From assembly GCA_017476665.1 (NCBI GenBank), contig JAFUZJ010000008.1, positions 1-50,639 on the forward strand: DNA of 50,639 nt, written 5' to 3'. A program made the translations under genes and the position numbers. Source of the stretch: Lachnospiraceae bacterium. Its GTDB lineage: Bacteria; Bacillota; Clostridia; Lachnospirales; Lachnospiraceae. Of the stretch, positions 34,813-44,535 are shown one piece after another; positions within the stretch are counted from its first letter, which is position 1; each line of letters starts with the position of its first letter. The notes below the pieces were generated by a model. That model was not told the origin of the DNA and ran no database searches. It saw only the letters and a program-made list of their open reading frames with translations.

Positions 34813-34838
34813 GTATAGGAGAAAGGTATAGAATCATT

Positions 34839-36527
34839 ATGATCGTAGGAATTGATTTGGGGACCACCAACAGTCTGGTGGCTTATTTTACAGAAGACGG
34901 TCCAAAGATCATTCCCAACAGATTGGGGAAGAATCTGACTCCGTCTGTGGTGAGCGTGGATGAGGAAGGTACGGTATATGTGGGGGAGACCGCCAAAGAG
35001 CGGATGAGCCTGTATCCGGATTCGGTTGCGGAGACATTTAAGCGCAGCATGGGGACCGAGCGTACTTATAATTTAAGCGGGCATCTGTTTAAACCGGAGG
35101 AACTCTCCAGCTTTGTGCTGCGGGCTTTAAAGGAGGATGCGGAAGTTTTCCTGGGCGAGGAAGTGACTGAAGCAGTCATCAGTGTGCCGGCGTATTTTGA
35201 TGATAAAAGAAGGAAAGCGACCAAGCGCGCCGGGGAACTGGCGGGCTTGAAGGTGGAGCGTATGATCTCGGAGCCGACGGCTGCGGCGGTGGCATACGGG
35301 CTCTATGATAAGACCCAGGATACCCGCTTTTTGGTGTTTGACTTAGGCGGTGGTACTTTTGATGTGTCGATCCTGGAATTGTACCACAATATTCTGGAGG
35401 TGCGTGCGGTTGCCGGCGACAATTATCTGGGCGGGGAAGATTTTACCCAGGAGATGGCAAAGCTTTTTTTGAAAAAGGCGAATCTGCAGCTTTCGGAGCT
35501 GAATGAGAAGGAGCAGGTACGCCTGACCAATGCGGCGGAGAAAGCCAAACGGGAACTGAATGAGCAGGCGACGGTAACCATGAGTTTCCTGTATCGTGAG
35601 GAGAAAAAAGAAGTTCAGATTACCACCAAAGAATACGAGGAAGCCTGTGAAGAGCTTTTGGGGAAAATCAGAGAACCGGTGAAAAAGAGTCTGGCGGATG
35701 CCAAGTTAAAGCTTTCTGACATTGACGAGATTCTGCTGATCGGCGGCGCGACCAGATTGTCTATCGTCAGGGATTTCCTGATCCGGCTGTTTCGAAAGTT
35801 CCCGGATACCAAGCTGAATCCCGATGAGACGGTGGCGCTTGGCGCGGCGGTACAGGCCGCCATGAAAGAGCGCAGGGAAGAAGTCAAAGAGGTGATCCTG
35901 ACGGATGTGTGTTCTTTCACCCTGGGAACGGAAGTGGTCGTGGAATATGAGGAAGGAAAGTTTGAGGACGGAAGATTCTGTCCGATCATCGAGTGGAATA
36001 CGGTGATTCCTGCAAGTCGGACGGAACGGCTGTACACGGTGCGGGACAATCAGACTTCCGTGCGGGTGCGGGTACTGCAGGGCGAGAGCCGGTTCGCCAG
36101 AAACAATCTGTACCTGGGAGAACTGGAAATCGAGGTGCCCAAGGGCCTGAAGGGGCAGGAATCTGTGGATGTGACCTACACTTATGATATCAATTCGCTT
36201 CTGGAGGTGGAGGTCAAGGTGGTTTCCACCGGGATTTCCAAGAAGATGATTATCAAGGGTGACGCGAACCAGATGACGGAGGAAGAGATTCAGAAGCGTA
36301 TGGAGGAATTGGCATATCTGAAGATCCAGCCCAGGGATTATGAGGAGAACAGACTGGTGCTGCTAAGGGCAGAGCGGATGTATGAGGAATCCCTTGGAGA
36401 GCGCAGGCAGAAGCTGGATCATTACATCACGAAATTTGAGGCTGCCCTGAAGAAGGGCGACCACGATGAGATTCAGGACGCGAGAGAGGAACTGAATGCC
36501 TTGATCTCGGATGAGGACGATCTGTAG
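34839..36527 (+). CDS. hscC: HscC-type Hsp70 chaperone
   Basis: The 562-residue length and sequence fit HscC, the short Hsp70. Signs of the ATPase domain are [14 protein letters not shown] at the start, [25 protein letters not shown] and [14 protein letters not shown]. Matching HscC-like segments are [51 protein letters not shown] and [12 protein letters not shown]-type [11 protein letters not shown]. The C-terminal lid is shorter than in DnaK and lacks an EEVD-like tail. In E. coli HscC works with DjlB/DjlC; the upstream J-like/TPR gene is the analogous partner. GGAGAAAGG precedes ATG 34839. HscC outside proteobacteria is less studied, so clients are unknown. Confidence 0.88.
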   Translation: MIVGIDLGTTNSLVAYFTEDGPKIIPNRLGKNLTPSVVSVDEEGTVYVGETAKERMSLYPDSVAETFKRSMGTERTYNLSGHLFKPEELSSFVLRALKEDAEVFLGEEVTEAVISVPAYFDDKRRKATKRAGELAGLKVERMISEPTAAAVAYGLYDKTQDTRFLVFDLGGGTFDVSILELYHNILEVRAVAGDNYLGGEDFTQEMAKLFLKKANLQLSELNEKEQVRLTNAAEKAKRELNEQATVTMSFLYREEKKEVQITTKEYEEACEELLGKIREPVKKSLADAKLKLSDIDEILLIGGATRLSIVRDFLIRLFRKFPDTKLNPDETVALGAAVQAAMKERREEVKEVILTDVCSFTLGTEVVVEYEEGKFEDGRFCPIIEWNTVIPASRTERLYTVRDNQTSVRVRVLQGESRFARNNLYLGELEIEVPKGLKGQESVDVTYTYDINSLLEVEVKVVSTGISKKMIIKGDANQMTEEEIQKRMEELAYLKIQPRDYEENRLVLLRAERMYEESLGERRQKLDHYITKFEAALKKGDHDEIQDAREELNALISDEDDL

Positions 36528-36547
36528 AGAAAGGCGGACGGCGCGGA

Positions 36548-36576
36548 TTGACAACCGACGTTCAAATCATTATAAT
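36548..36576 (+). promoter_or_regulatory. Consensus promoter for alaS
   Basis: TTGACA (36548-36553) and TATAAT (36571-36576) are both perfect with a 17-base spacer. The leader is only about 40 bases, too short for a T-box riboswitch. Confidence 0.9.
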
Positions 36577-36623
36577 GTGTAAAGATATTTTTGAATTTAC
36601 AAGTTTTTTTGGAGGAAAAACCA

Positions 36624-39278
36624 ATGCAAAAACGTGGTGTAAATGAATTGAGAAGAATGTTCCTGGACTTTTTCGAGAGCAAGGAACACCTGAAAATGAA
36701 GAGTTTTTCGCTGGTGCCGCACAACGACAACAGCTTATTGATCATCAATTCCGGTATGGCGCCGTTAAAGCCTTATTTTACGGGCCAGGAGATCCCGCCT
36801 AAGAGGCGTGTGACTACCTGCCAGAAGTGTGTGCGTACCGGTGATATCGAGAATGTGGGTAAGACGGCGAGACATCTGACTTTCTTTGAGATGCTGGGAA
36901 ACTTCTCCTTTGGAGATTATTTCAAGCATGAGGCGATCGCGTGGAGCTGGGAGTTTCTGACCAAGCATGTGGGCATGGACCCGGACAGACTGTATCCGTC
37001 TATCTACAGTGAGGACGATGAGGCGTTTGATATCTGGACGAAAGAGATCGGTGTGCCTGCGGAGAAGATCACCCGTTTTTACCGGGATGCGGACGGAAAG
37101 TGCGATAATTTCTGGGAGCATGGCGCAGGTCCCTGCGGTCCCTGTTCCGAGATCTATTATGACAGAGGAATCAAATATGGCTGCGGTAAGCCCGACTGTA
37201 AGGTGGGCTGTGACTGCGACCGTTTCATGGAAGTGTGGAACAATGTGTTCACACAGTTTGACAATGACGGACATGGCAATTATACCGAGCTGATCCAGAA
37301 GAATATTGATACCGGTATGGGGCTGGAGAGACTGGCCGTGGTGGTACAGGATGTGGATTCTGTATTTGATATCGATACCATGAAGGCGATCCGGGACAAG
37401 GTTTGTTCCATTGCCGGTGTAAAATATCAGGTGGAGGATGCGAAAGATGTGTCCATCCGATTGATCACAGACCATATCCGTTCTTCTACTTTTATGATCA
37501 GTGATGGTATTATGCCTTCCAACGAAGGCAGAGGTTATGTGCTGCGCCGTCTGATCCGCCGCGCGGCAAGACATGGCAGGCTGCTTGGCATTGAAGGAAA
37601 GTTTCTGGCAGAGCTGAGCAAGACTGTCATTGACGAATGTAAGGACGGCTATCCGGAGCTGGAGGAAAAGAAGGAGTTTATCCTGACTGTTCTGACTCAG
37701 GAGGAAAATAAATTTGATAAGACCATCGACCTGGGATTGTCGATCCTGGCTGAGATGGAAGATGAGATGGGGAAAAAGGGCGAGAAGGAGCTCTCCGGTG
37801 AGAATGCGTTCAAATTGTATGATACGTATGGTTTCCCCATGGATCTGACTGAGGAGATCCTGGAGGAGAAGGGTTTTACCATTGATCATGTGGGATTTGC
37901 GCAGTGCATGGAGGAGCAGAAGACCAAGGCGAGAAAAGCACGCAAGGTGACTAACTATATGGGCGCGGATGTGACGGTCTATGAGTCCATTGATCCTTCT
38001 ATCACCACGGAGTTTGTGGGTTATGACAGATTACAGCATAATTCCAAGATCACGGTGCTCACCACGGAGACTGAGCTGGTGGAGGCGCTGACGGACGGAC
38101 AGGTCGGCACCATCATCGTGGAGGAGACGCCTTTCTATGCCACCATGGGCGGTCAGTGCGGGGATCACGGCGTGATCAGTACGGCGGACGGCAATTTTGA
38201 GGTGAAGGATACCATCAAGCTGTTGGGCGGCAAGGTGGGACATATCGGTGTCGTGACGAGCGGCATGCTGAAGGTGGGGGATACAGCCACTCTGACGGTG
38301 GATGCGAAGCTGCGCCAGGATACCTGCAAGAACCATTCCGCAACACACTTACTGCAGAAGGCTTTGCGCGAGGTACTGGGCACCCATGTGGAGCAGAACG
38401 GTTCCTATGTGGACGGGGAGAGACTGCGCTTTGATTTCAGTCATTTCCAGGCCATGACTGCGGAGGAGATCGCGAAGGTAGAGCAGATTGTCAATGAGAA
38501 GATTGCGGAGGCAATCCCTGTGGTGACTCAGGTAATGAGCCTGGAGGAAGCCAGAAAGACCGGTGCTATGCAGCTGTTCGGTGAGAAGTACGGCGAGAAG
38601 GTGCGCGTGGTCAGCATGGGAGATTTCTCCATTGAGTTCTGCGGCGGTACCCATGTGGCAAATACCGCGTCCATCACGGCATTCAAGATTCTCTCCGAGA
38701 ACGGTGTTGCTGCCGGCGTGAGACGTATTGAAGCGCTGACCGGAGACGGCGTATTTGCTTATTACAGAGGTCTGGAGGAAACATTAGAGCGTGCGGCGAA
38801 AGAGGTAAAGGCGACGCCGAATACGCTGGTGGAGAAGTGCGAACATCTGATGGCGGAGCTGAAGGCGGTGTCTTCAGAGAACGAGTCCTTAAAGAGCAAG
38901 GCCGCGAAGGATGCGCTGGGCGATGTAATGGATCAGGTGAAGGATGTTAAGGGAACAAAACTGCTTGCAACCAGTGTGAGCGGTGTGGATATGAACGGTC
39001 TGAGAGATCTGGGTGATCAGTTGAAGGACAAGCTGGGAGAGGGCGTTGTTGTACTGTTGTCTGAGGCGGACGGCAAGGTGAATATGGTTGCCATGGCTAC
39101 GGACGGTGCAGTGAAAGCCGGTGCCCATGCAGGCAATCTCATCAAGGGAATCGCTGCGCTGGTCGGCGGTGGCGGCGGCGGACGTCCGAACATGGCACAG
39201 GCAGGCGGTAAGAATCCTGCGGGTATTCCGGATGCAATCGCAGAGGCGTCGAAGGTACTGGAAGGACAGCTGGCATAA
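36624..39278 (+). CDS. alaS: Alanine--tRNA ligase
   Basis: The 884-residue protein has the full AlaRS architecture: class II catalytic core (NELRRMFLDFFESKEHL, LTFFEMLGNFSFGDYFK, FWEHGAGPCGPCSEIYYDRG), an editing domain with the zinc-binding HSATHLLQKAL and CGGTHV motifs, and the C-terminal C-Ala domain with a Gly-rich VGGGGGGRPNMAQAGG, which cooperates in tRNA binding. It charges tRNA-Ala and clears mischarged Ser and Gly. ATG 36624 follows TTTGGAGGAAAAACC; the open frame upstream is leader. The perfect promoter makes strong expression likely. Confidence 0.98.
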   Translation: MQKRGVNELRRMFLDFFESKEHLKMKSFSLVPHNDNSLLIINSGMAPLKPYFTGQEIPPKRRVTTCQKCVRTGDIENVGKTARHLTFFEMLGNFSFGDYFKHEAIAWSWEFLTKHVGMDPDRLYPSIYSEDDEAFDIWTKEIGVPAEKITRFYRDADGKCDNFWEHGAGPCGPCSEIYYDRGIKYGCGKPDCKVGCDCDRFMEVWNNVFTQFDNDGHGNYTELIQKNIDTGMGLERLAVVVQDVDSVFDIDTMKAIRDKVCSIAGVKYQVEDAKDVSIRLITDHIRSSTFMISDGIMPSNEGRGYVLRRLIRRAARHGRLLGIEGKFLAELSKTVIDECKDGYPELEEKKEFILTVLTQEENKFDKTIDLGLSILAEMEDEMGKKGEKELSGENAFKLYDTYGFPMDLTEEILEEKGFTIDHVGFAQCMEEQKTKARKARKVTNYMGADVTVYESIDPSITTEFVGYDRLQHNSKITVLTTETELVEALTDGQVGTIIVEETPFYATMGGQCGDHGVISTADGNFEVKDTIKLLGGKVGHIGVVTSGMLKVGDTATLTVDAKLRQDTCKNHSATHLLQKALREVLGTHVEQNGSYVDGERLRFDFSHFQAMTAEEIAKVEQIVNEKIAEAIPVVTQVMSLEEARKTGAMQLFGEKYGEKVRVVSMGDFSIEFCGGTHVANTASITAFKILSENGVAAGVRRIEALTGDGVFAYYRGLEETLERAAKEVKATPNTLVEKCEHLMAELKAVSSENESLKSKAAKDALGDVMDQVKDVKGTKLLATSVSGVDMNGLRDLGDQLKDKLGEGVVVLLSEADGKVNMVAMATDGAVKAGAHAGNLIKGIAALVGGGGGGRPNMAQAGGKNPAGIPDAIAEASKVLEGQLA

Positions 39279-39320
39279 CAGAGTTGGCATTGGATCATTG
39301 ATATTACAGGAGAGCTGTCA

Positions 39321-40526
39321 GTGGGAACAGAAGCGGAAAGAGAAGAGCTGGAACGGATACGCAGGCGAAAAGCACGTGCAAAGCAGATGCGCCTGGAAAA
39401 GGAAAAGGCGGTTCGAAGGCAGAAGCTCATAAAAAAATTGCTGCCGGTGTTGGCGGTTGCATTGGTGATCTTTGCGGTGGGGATTACCGTGATCGTGCAT
39501 ACAGTTTCTTTCTCCGTTCAGGCGGGGAAAGCGTCGGGGGCGGATGCGGGAAAGACACAGGAGATAGATGCGGGTACGGCTGTTGTTGCGGCGGCATTGC
39601 AGACAGAGACCGATGAAGCGACTGGTGGAGAACCGGAATCGGATCAGGCACAAAACGACAATTCTGAGTCGGAATTGCCGGAGAAAATGCTGCCCACCGT
39701 TTCCTTGAAGCAATATTCTGCGCAGGAGACAAGCCGGACGGCAGCGCCGCCGCCCGAGGTGGACAGCAGCAATGTGATTTTTTTGGAGCGTGAGAGCAAC
39801 GATATCCTGGTGGCGCGGGATTGCCGTACGGTGATCAATCCGGCCTCTATGACAAAGGTGCTGACAATATTGGTTGCTGCGGAGCATATTGCGAATCTGG
39901 ATGACATGTTTACCATTACGGCAGAGTGCACGGATTACAGCTATGTGCACGACTGCAGCAATGCGGGGTTTGAGAAAGATGAGCAGGTGACGGTGCGGGA
40001 TCTGTTTTACGGAACGATCCTGCCGTCCGGCGGAGAGGCTGCGGTGGGACTGGCAACCTATGTTGCCGGCAGTCATGAGGCGTTTGTCGAGCTGATGAAT
40101 CGAAAACTGGAGATCCTGGGGCTGGCGGATACCGCACATTTTACCAATTGCGTCGGAATTTATGACAAGGATCATCACTGCACGGTTTACGATATGGCAA
40201 TGATCATGGAGGCAGCGCTGGACAATGAACTGTGCAGAGAAGTGCTGAGCGCGCATACTTATACAACCTCTGTAACTGCGGAACATCCAGAGGGACTTCT
40301 TTTGTCCAATTGGTTTTTGCGTCGGATCGAAGATCAGGATACCGGAGGCGAGGTTGTGTGTGGGAAGACCGGGTTTGTGGATCAGTCCGGAAATTGTTCT
40401 GTGAGCTTAGGCGTTGATCAGAGTGGGAAAGAATATATTTGTGTAACGACAGGCGCACACGGCTCCTGGCGGTGCATTTACGATCATACTGCCTTATACA
40501 AAAAATATGCGCAAGAGCCCGGATAA
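39321..40526 (+). CDS. D-alanyl-D-alanine carboxypeptidase-like protein with N-terminal membrane anchor
   Basis: The 401-residue protein has a charged cytoplasmic N-terminus (about 1-39), one membrane helix (LLPVLAVALVIFAVGITVIV), an Ala/Asp/Glu-rich spacer, and then a penicillin-binding fold. Active-site motifs are S176-M-T-K179 (SxxK) and K349-T-G351 (KTG). The second motif is S236-G-G238, so the usual Asn of SxN is Gly. Family members trim the D-Ala from peptidoglycan stems. GTG 39321 is the start, with AGGAG nine bases before it. It is the first of three such enzymes within 7 kb. Full activity should not be assumed because of the SGG motif. Confidence 0.88.
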   Translation: MGTEAEREELERIRRRKARAKQMRLEKEKAVRRQKLIKKLLPVLAVALVIFAVGITVIVHTVSFSVQAGKASGADAGKTQEIDAGTAVVAAALQTETDEATGGEPESDQAQNDNSESELPEKMLPTVSLKQYSAQETSRTAAPPPEVDSSNVIFLERESNDILVARDCRTVINPASMTKVLTILVAAEHIANLDDMFTITAECTDYSYVHDCSNAGFEKDEQVTVRDLFYGTILPSGGEAAVGLATYVAGSHEAFVELMNRKLEILGLADTAHFTNCVGIYDKDHHCTVYDMAMIMEAALDNELCREVLSAHTYTTSVTAEHPEGLLLSNWFLRRIEDQDTGGEVVCGKTGFVDQSGNCSVSLGVDQSGKEYICVTTGAHGSWRCIYDHTALYKKYAQEPG

Positions 40527-40580
40527 AATTAGTCTGTAATTTATTCTGCAAATTTTATTCTTCAAATTTATAAAAAACAG

Positions 40581-40608
40581 TTGACGTTGTGGAATTTTGT
40601 GATATAAT
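40581..40608 (+). promoter_or_regulatory. Promoter of rpsU
   Basis: TTGACG (40581-40586) and TATAAT (40603-40608) have a 16-base spacer. Start of transcription near 40615 leaves a leader of about 77 bases. Confidence 0.8.
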
Positions 40609-40620
40609 GTGTAATGTGTA

Positions 40621-40672
40621 TGGGTTCTTGATACATAGAATAACCCAATCAGTCATGTTACTAGAGGGACTG
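40621..40672 (+). promoter_or_regulatory. Folded 5' leader of rpsU
   Basis: Two small hairpins can form in the leader: TGGGTT (40621-40626) with AACCCA (40642-40647), and CAGTC (40650-40654) with GACTG (40668-40672). The ribosome site GGGAGG follows directly. Such leaders often serve autoregulation by the ribosomal protein, but no known motif is recognised here. Confidence 0.4.
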
Positions 40673-40691
40673 AAGGGAGGTCAGGTGTGGA

Positions 40692-40868
40692 ATGTCTAAC
40701 GTAATCGTGAAAGAGAACGAGACTTTGGACAGCGCATTGCGCCGCTTCAAGAGAAGCTGTGCAAAGGCTGGTATCCAGCAGGAGATTCGTAAGAGAGAGC
40801 ATTACGAAAAGCCCAGCGTAAAGCGTAAGAAGAAGTCCGAGGCAGCAAGAAAACGTAAATACAACTAA
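40692..40868 (+). CDS. rpsU: 30S ribosomal protein S21
   Basis: The 58-residue product is S21: [21 protein letters not shown], then [18 protein letters not shown] and a Lys/Arg-rich tail [15 protein letters not shown]. It binds the 30S platform near the anti-Shine-Dalgarno region. The GGAGG site lies 11 bases ahead of ATG 40692. It has its own promoter and terminator, so it is a single-gene unit. Confidence 0.98.
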   Translation: MSNVIVKENETLDSALRRFKRSCAKAGIQQEIRKREHYEKPSVKRKKKSEAARKRKYN

Positions 40869-40875
40869 AACGCAG

Positions 40876-40905
40876 ATCCCTGGCCGAGGCTCGACCGGGG
40901 ATTTT
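40876..40905 (+). terminator. Terminator after rpsU
   Basis: ATCCCTGG (40876-40883) pairs with CCGGGGAT (40895-40902) with one wobble, followed by TTT. Modest but well placed directly behind the stop codon. Confidence 0.6.
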
Positions 40906-40964
40906 GTAGTTTATCCATCGAGATGGTTTAAAAAACCACAAGATGTAGTGAGGGAGAGATTAAA

Positions 40965-41552
40965 ATGTGGAGTAGAGAGCTACTCGGAACGGATATCTAC
41001 CATCTGCTGGCCGCATTTATTTTGTACAGTATGATGGGGTGGTTGGTGGAGTCCATTTACATGTCAATCTGCAATCGCAGGCTGACAAACAGAGGATTTG
41101 CCAAAGGTCCGTTCTGTCCGATCTACGGATTCGGCGCAACAACAGCGTACTTTTTACTGGCGCCGTTGAAGGGGCATTATATAAAAGTATATGTGATCGG
41201 TGCGATATTTGCCACTGTATTTGAGTACATTGTCGGGAAAGGCATGATCCGTTTCCTGGGAGAACTCTGGTGGGATTATAACGACAAACCTTTCAACTAT
41301 AAAGGGATCATTTGCCTGGAGAGCACCATCGCGTGGGGATTTTATGCAGTGGGGATCATACAGTTTGTGAATACCGGTATTTACTGGCTTGTTGACAGGG
41401 TAAATTATCGGACAGGCATTCATTTAATTGAGATTGCACTGGCATTTGTGGTTGTAGATTATATCTGGCAGCTTGCCAAGGTGTTTCATGTTGATCTGCG
41501 CGAGAAGGGATATCATATCATCGAGAAGTGTTTTGCTTTTTTTGATCGATAA
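40965..41552 (+). CDS. CmpB-like multi-pass membrane protein (putative ABC-transporter type IV family)
   Basis: The 195-residue protein has five or so hydrophobic helices and the family segment LYSMMGWLVESIYMSICNRRLTNRGFAKGPFCPIYGFG, recognisable in pieces, with GFAKGPFCPIYGFG as the core. Pfam groups such proteins as a putative ABC-transporter permease (CmpB). No ATPase or binding protein gene is next to it, so an ABC function is not shown. AGGGAGAG precedes ATG 40965. Function is not known from sequence. Confidence 0.8.
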   Translation: MWSRELLGTDIYHLLAAFILYSMMGWLVESIYMSICNRRLTNRGFAKGPFCPIYGFGATTAYFLLAPLKGHYIKVYVIGAIFATVFEYIVGKGMIRFLGELWWDYNDKPFNYKGIICLESTIAWGFYAVGIIQFVNTGIYWLVDRVNYRTGIHLIEIALAFVVVDYIWQLAKVFHVDLREKGYHIIEKCFAFFDR

Positions 41553-41621
41553 AGAAAGAGGCATATACAATGCTCCATTCCCATATTCTTTATTAGAAAG
41601 AAAACAGGAGTGGGGCATTTT

Positions 41622-42791
41622 ATGTGGAGAAAAATTACCGGAAAACTCATATCCGGACTTTTGGTTGCAGCGATACTTGTCTGTGGACCGTCCTTTGCGG
41701 TCAGGGCAGAGGTGAACCTTACGGCACCTTCTGCCATATTGATCGAGGCGTCTACCGGGGAAGTGATCTATGAGAAAAATTCCGCAGAGCGGAGAAGCCC
41801 GGCGAGTATTACCAAGATCATGACGCTTTTACTTACCTTTGAGCAGCTGGATGCCGGAAAGATCAAACTGGAAGATGAAGTGCTCGTCAGCGCGCATGCC
41901 GCAGGAATGGGCGGTTCGCAGGTGTTTCTGGCTGAGGGAGAGATACAGACGTTGGAGACGATGATCAAGTGTATCGTGGTGTCCAGCGGAAACGATGCCT
42001 GTGTGGCAGTGGCGGAGCATATTGCGGGGAGCGAGGATGCTTTTGTGGAAAAGATGAATAAAAGAGCCGGAGAGCTTGGCATGGCGGATACCCATTTTGT
42101 GGACAGCTGTGGTCTCACGGATTCGGATGATCACTATTCCACAGCACGGGATGTGGCGGTCATGTCGAGAGAACTGATCACAAAACACCCACAGATTTAT
42201 CAATATACATCCATCTGGATGGAGGACATCACGCATGTGACAAAACAGGGGGCATCCACTTTTACCCTGAGCAGTACCAATAAGCTTCTGAAGCAGTATC
42301 CTTACACGACAGGGTTAAAGACGGGCTCTACCAGCAAAGCCAGATTTTGCGTGTCGGCCACCGCAAACAAGGACGGCCTGGATATGATCGCGGTCATTAT
42401 GGGCGCGGACACCGGGCAGGGACGTTTTCAGGATGCGCAGGTCCTTTTGCAGTACGGATTCAGCGTATGTGATCTCTATGTGGACGAAAATCAGGATGCA
42501 TTGCCGCAGATTTCTGTCCATGGCGGTATTACGAGAAACATACCGGTTACATACGAGGGAGAGTTCCGCTATCTGGATACAAACGGAAATCAACTCGGGC
42601 AGGTGGAGAAGCGGATCGAGCTTCCGGAAGTGCTGGAAGCGCCGCTGCAGGCGGGAGAACAGATCGGTAAGGCACAATATTTTCTGGACGGAAATGAGAT
42701 CGGCAGTGTGGCGATCCTGGCTGCGGAGGATGTGGCAAAAGCGGGATATCGGGATTGTCTGAAGCGTGTGGTAGGATTTTTTCTGGTTTGA
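41622..42791 (+). CDS. dacF: D-alanyl-D-alanine carboxypeptidase, DacF/PBP5 type
   Basis: The 389-residue product has a cleavable signal peptide (KLISGLLVAAILVCGPSFAVRA) and the three active-site motifs intact: S62-I-T-K65, S122-G-N124 and K233-T-G235. A C-terminal PBP5-type beta domain (about 285-350) and a terminal amphipathic helix (CLKRVVGFFLV) would hold it on the outer face of the membrane. It removes the last D-Ala from pentapeptide, controlling cross-linking. Start ATG 41622 has AGGAG 11 bases upstream; a GTG at 41610 is in frame. The symbol dacF is by resemblance. Confidence 0.9.
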   Translation: MWRKITGKLISGLLVAAILVCGPSFAVRAEVNLTAPSAILIEASTGEVIYEKNSAERRSPASITKIMTLLLTFEQLDAGKIKLEDEVLVSAHAAGMGGSQVFLAEGEIQTLETMIKCIVVSSGNDACVAVAEHIAGSEDAFVEKMNKRAGELGMADTHFVDSCGLTDSDDHYSTARDVAVMSRELITKHPQIYQYTSIWMEDITHVTKQGASTFTLSSTNKLLKQYPYTTGLKTGSTSKARFCVSATANKDGLDMIAVIMGADTGQGRFQDAQVLLQYGFSVCDLYVDENQDALPQISVHGGITRNIPVTYEGEFRYLDTNGNQLGQVEKRIELPEVLEAPLQAGEQIGKAQYFLDGNEIGSVAILAAEDVAKAGYRDCLKRVVGFFLV

Positions 42792-42823
42792 TGGAATTGG
42801 CTTAACGTAAGAGGTATCTGTTT

Positions 42824-43684
42824 ATGTGGAATGTACTGTTGGTGATATTGGCTGTATTGATCCTGATCTGTCTGTGGGTGATGATCTATGACAGCAATCG
42901 GTTTGTGGTGCGGGAGTATTCCTTTGCGGACTCCCGCATTCAGAAAGCCTGCCGCGCGGTGGTACTGGCGGATCTTCACAATAAAAAATACGGAAAAGAC
43001 AATGAGATCCTGCTTGACGCCATCCGGGCAGCCAAGCCGGATTTTATTCTGATCGCAGGGGATCTTCTGACTGCCAAAAAGGGTGCAACACTGGATACCG
43101 CACTACAACTGCTGGAAAAATTGACTGCGGAATATCCTGTTTATTACGGAAACGGCAACCATGAGCACCGGCTGAAACTCTATCCCGGTGTCTATGGGGA
43201 TATGGCAAAACGGTATGCGGAAGGGCTGAAGAAAGCGGGGGTATGCCTGTTAGTCAATGAACATACAGAACTGCCGCAATATGGGATCACCATATACGGA
43301 GTCGAGATAGACAAGCTGTATTATCAGCGGTTTCAGGTGCAGTCCATGGATACGGAGTATCTGAAGGAGTTGCTTGGCGGAGCGGAAAAGTCTTCCTACA
43401 GTATCCTGATCGCGCATAATCCGGATTATTTTCCCGGTTATGCAGCGTGGGGGGCGGATCTGGTGTTGGCAGGGCATGTGCACGGTGGGATCGTGAGGAT
43501 CCCTTTTTGGGGGAAGGGAGTTGCTTCGCCCAATGTCCGTTTTTTTCCCAAATATGACGGCGGAAAATTTGAGGAAGACGACAGCGTTATGCTGGTCAGC
43601 AGAGGACTGGGGATCCATACAATCCCGTTTCGGCTTTTTAATCCGGGAGAACTTTTGGTACTGGATTTTAGGACGGAAGTCTGA
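42824..43684 (+). CDS. Membrane-anchored metallophosphoesterase (calcineurin-like)
   Basis: The 286-residue product starts with one hydrophobic helix (NVLLVILAVLILICLWVMI) and then a calcineurin-like fold: ADLHN (D50, H52), AGDLL (D80), GNHEH (N112, H113), AHNPDYFP and GHVHGG. These residues bind the two metals. The single N-terminal helix puts the domain either inside or outside the membrane; related proteins (YkuE, YaeI) act on the outer face on lipid substrates. The exact substrate is unknown. It begins 32 bases after dacF and is 30 bases from scpA with no terminator, so it belongs to the same operon. Confidence 0.88.
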   Translation: MWNVLLVILAVLILICLWVMIYDSNRFVVREYSFADSRIQKACRAVVLADLHNKKYGKDNEILLDAIRAAKPDFILIAGDLLTAKKGATLDTALQLLEKLTAEYPVYYGNGNHEHRLKLYPGVYGDMAKRYAEGLKKAGVCLLVNEHTELPQYGITIYGVEIDKLYYQRFQVQSMDTEYLKELLGGAEKSSYSILIAHNPDYFPGYAAWGADLVLAGHVHGGIVRIPFWGKGVASPNVRFFPKYDGGKFEEDDSVMLVSRGLGIHTIPFRLFNPGELLVLDFRTEV

Positions 43685-43714
43685 TAAAATATACCTTGTT
43701 GTTTGGAGGCGATC

Positions 43715-44461
43715 ATGGCTATATCGGTAAAACTGGAAGCGTTTGAGGGTCCGCTGGATCTGCTGCTTCATTTGATTGAGAAGAATAAAGTTGATATTTA
43801 TGATATTCCGATTGTGGAGATCACGGAACAGTATCTGGACTACATCAAGCAGATGGAGACCGAGGATATGAATGTGATGAGTGAATTCCTCGTCATGGCG
43901 GCGACCCTTTTGGATATCAAATGCCGTATGTTGCTTCCCAAGGAGGTCAATGAGGAAGGGGAAGAGGAGGATCCCAGAGCGGAACTGGTACAGAAGCTGC
44001 TGGAATATAAGATGTGCAAGTATATGTCCATGGAACTGCGGGACAGGCAGGTGGACGCGGCGCGCAGTCTCTACAGGGAGCAGCTGCTACCGGATGAGGT
44101 GTCTGCGTACAGACCGCCGGTCAACTATGAGCAATTACTGGGAGATATGACACTGAGTAAACTGCACGAGATCTTTAAGTCGGTTGTCCGCAAGCAGGAG
44201 GATAAGATCGATCCCATACGAAGCCAGTACGGCAAGATCGAGAAAGAGGAGATCGACATGGATCTGAAAACTCTCTATGTGGAGGCATATGCCAGGGAAC
44301 ATAAGAGCTTCAGCTTCCGCAGGCTTTTGGAGAAACAGAAGAGCAAAGCGGAGATCATTGTCACATTTCTGATCATTCTGGAGTTGATGAAAACCGGCAA
44401 GATCCATATCGCCCAGGAGAATATTTTTGATGATATCATGATCACTTCCAATGTGGCGTAG
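43715..44461 (+). CDS. scpA: Segregation and condensation protein A
   Basis: The 248-residue protein begins with the kleisin N-terminal signature KLEAFEGPLDLLLHLIEKNKVDIYDIPI, shown by FEGPLDLLLHLIEKNKVDIY, and ends with the winged-helix C-terminal part (RRLLEKQKSKAEIIVTFLIILELMKTGKI). The acidic middle (NEEGEEEDPRAELVQKLLEYK) links them. ScpA bridges SMC heads and pairs with ScpB for chromosome organisation and separation. The start is ATG 43715 with TTGGAGGCG upstream. Confidence 0.95.
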   Translation: MAISVKLEAFEGPLDLLLHLIEKNKVDIYDIPIVEITEQYLDYIKQMETEDMNVMSEFLVMAATLLDIKCRMLLPKEVNEEGEEEDPRAELVQKLLEYKMCKYMSMELRDRQVDAARSLYREQLLPDEVSAYRPPVNYEQLLGDMTLSKLHEIFKSVVRKQEDKIDPIRSQYGKIEKEEIDMDLKTLYVEAYAREHKSFSFRRLLEKQKSKAEIIVTFLIILELMKTGKIHIAQENIFDDIMITSNVA

Positions 44462-44535
44462 AAGCCGAACTTGGACGGTAAATCAGACGATGTGATGGGT
44501 GTGATCATGGGCGGAATGCCAGGGAGGAAGCAGGC

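Noticed and set aside
36577-36623. T-box leader for alaS; likewise for glyS.
   Set aside because: The leaders are about 40 and 14 bases, far too short for a T-box riboswitch.
41552-41621. TAAAGAA...TTCTTTA inverted repeat before dacF as a terminator.
   Set aside because: The loop is about 40 bases and the stem is AT-only; unlikely to stop transcription.
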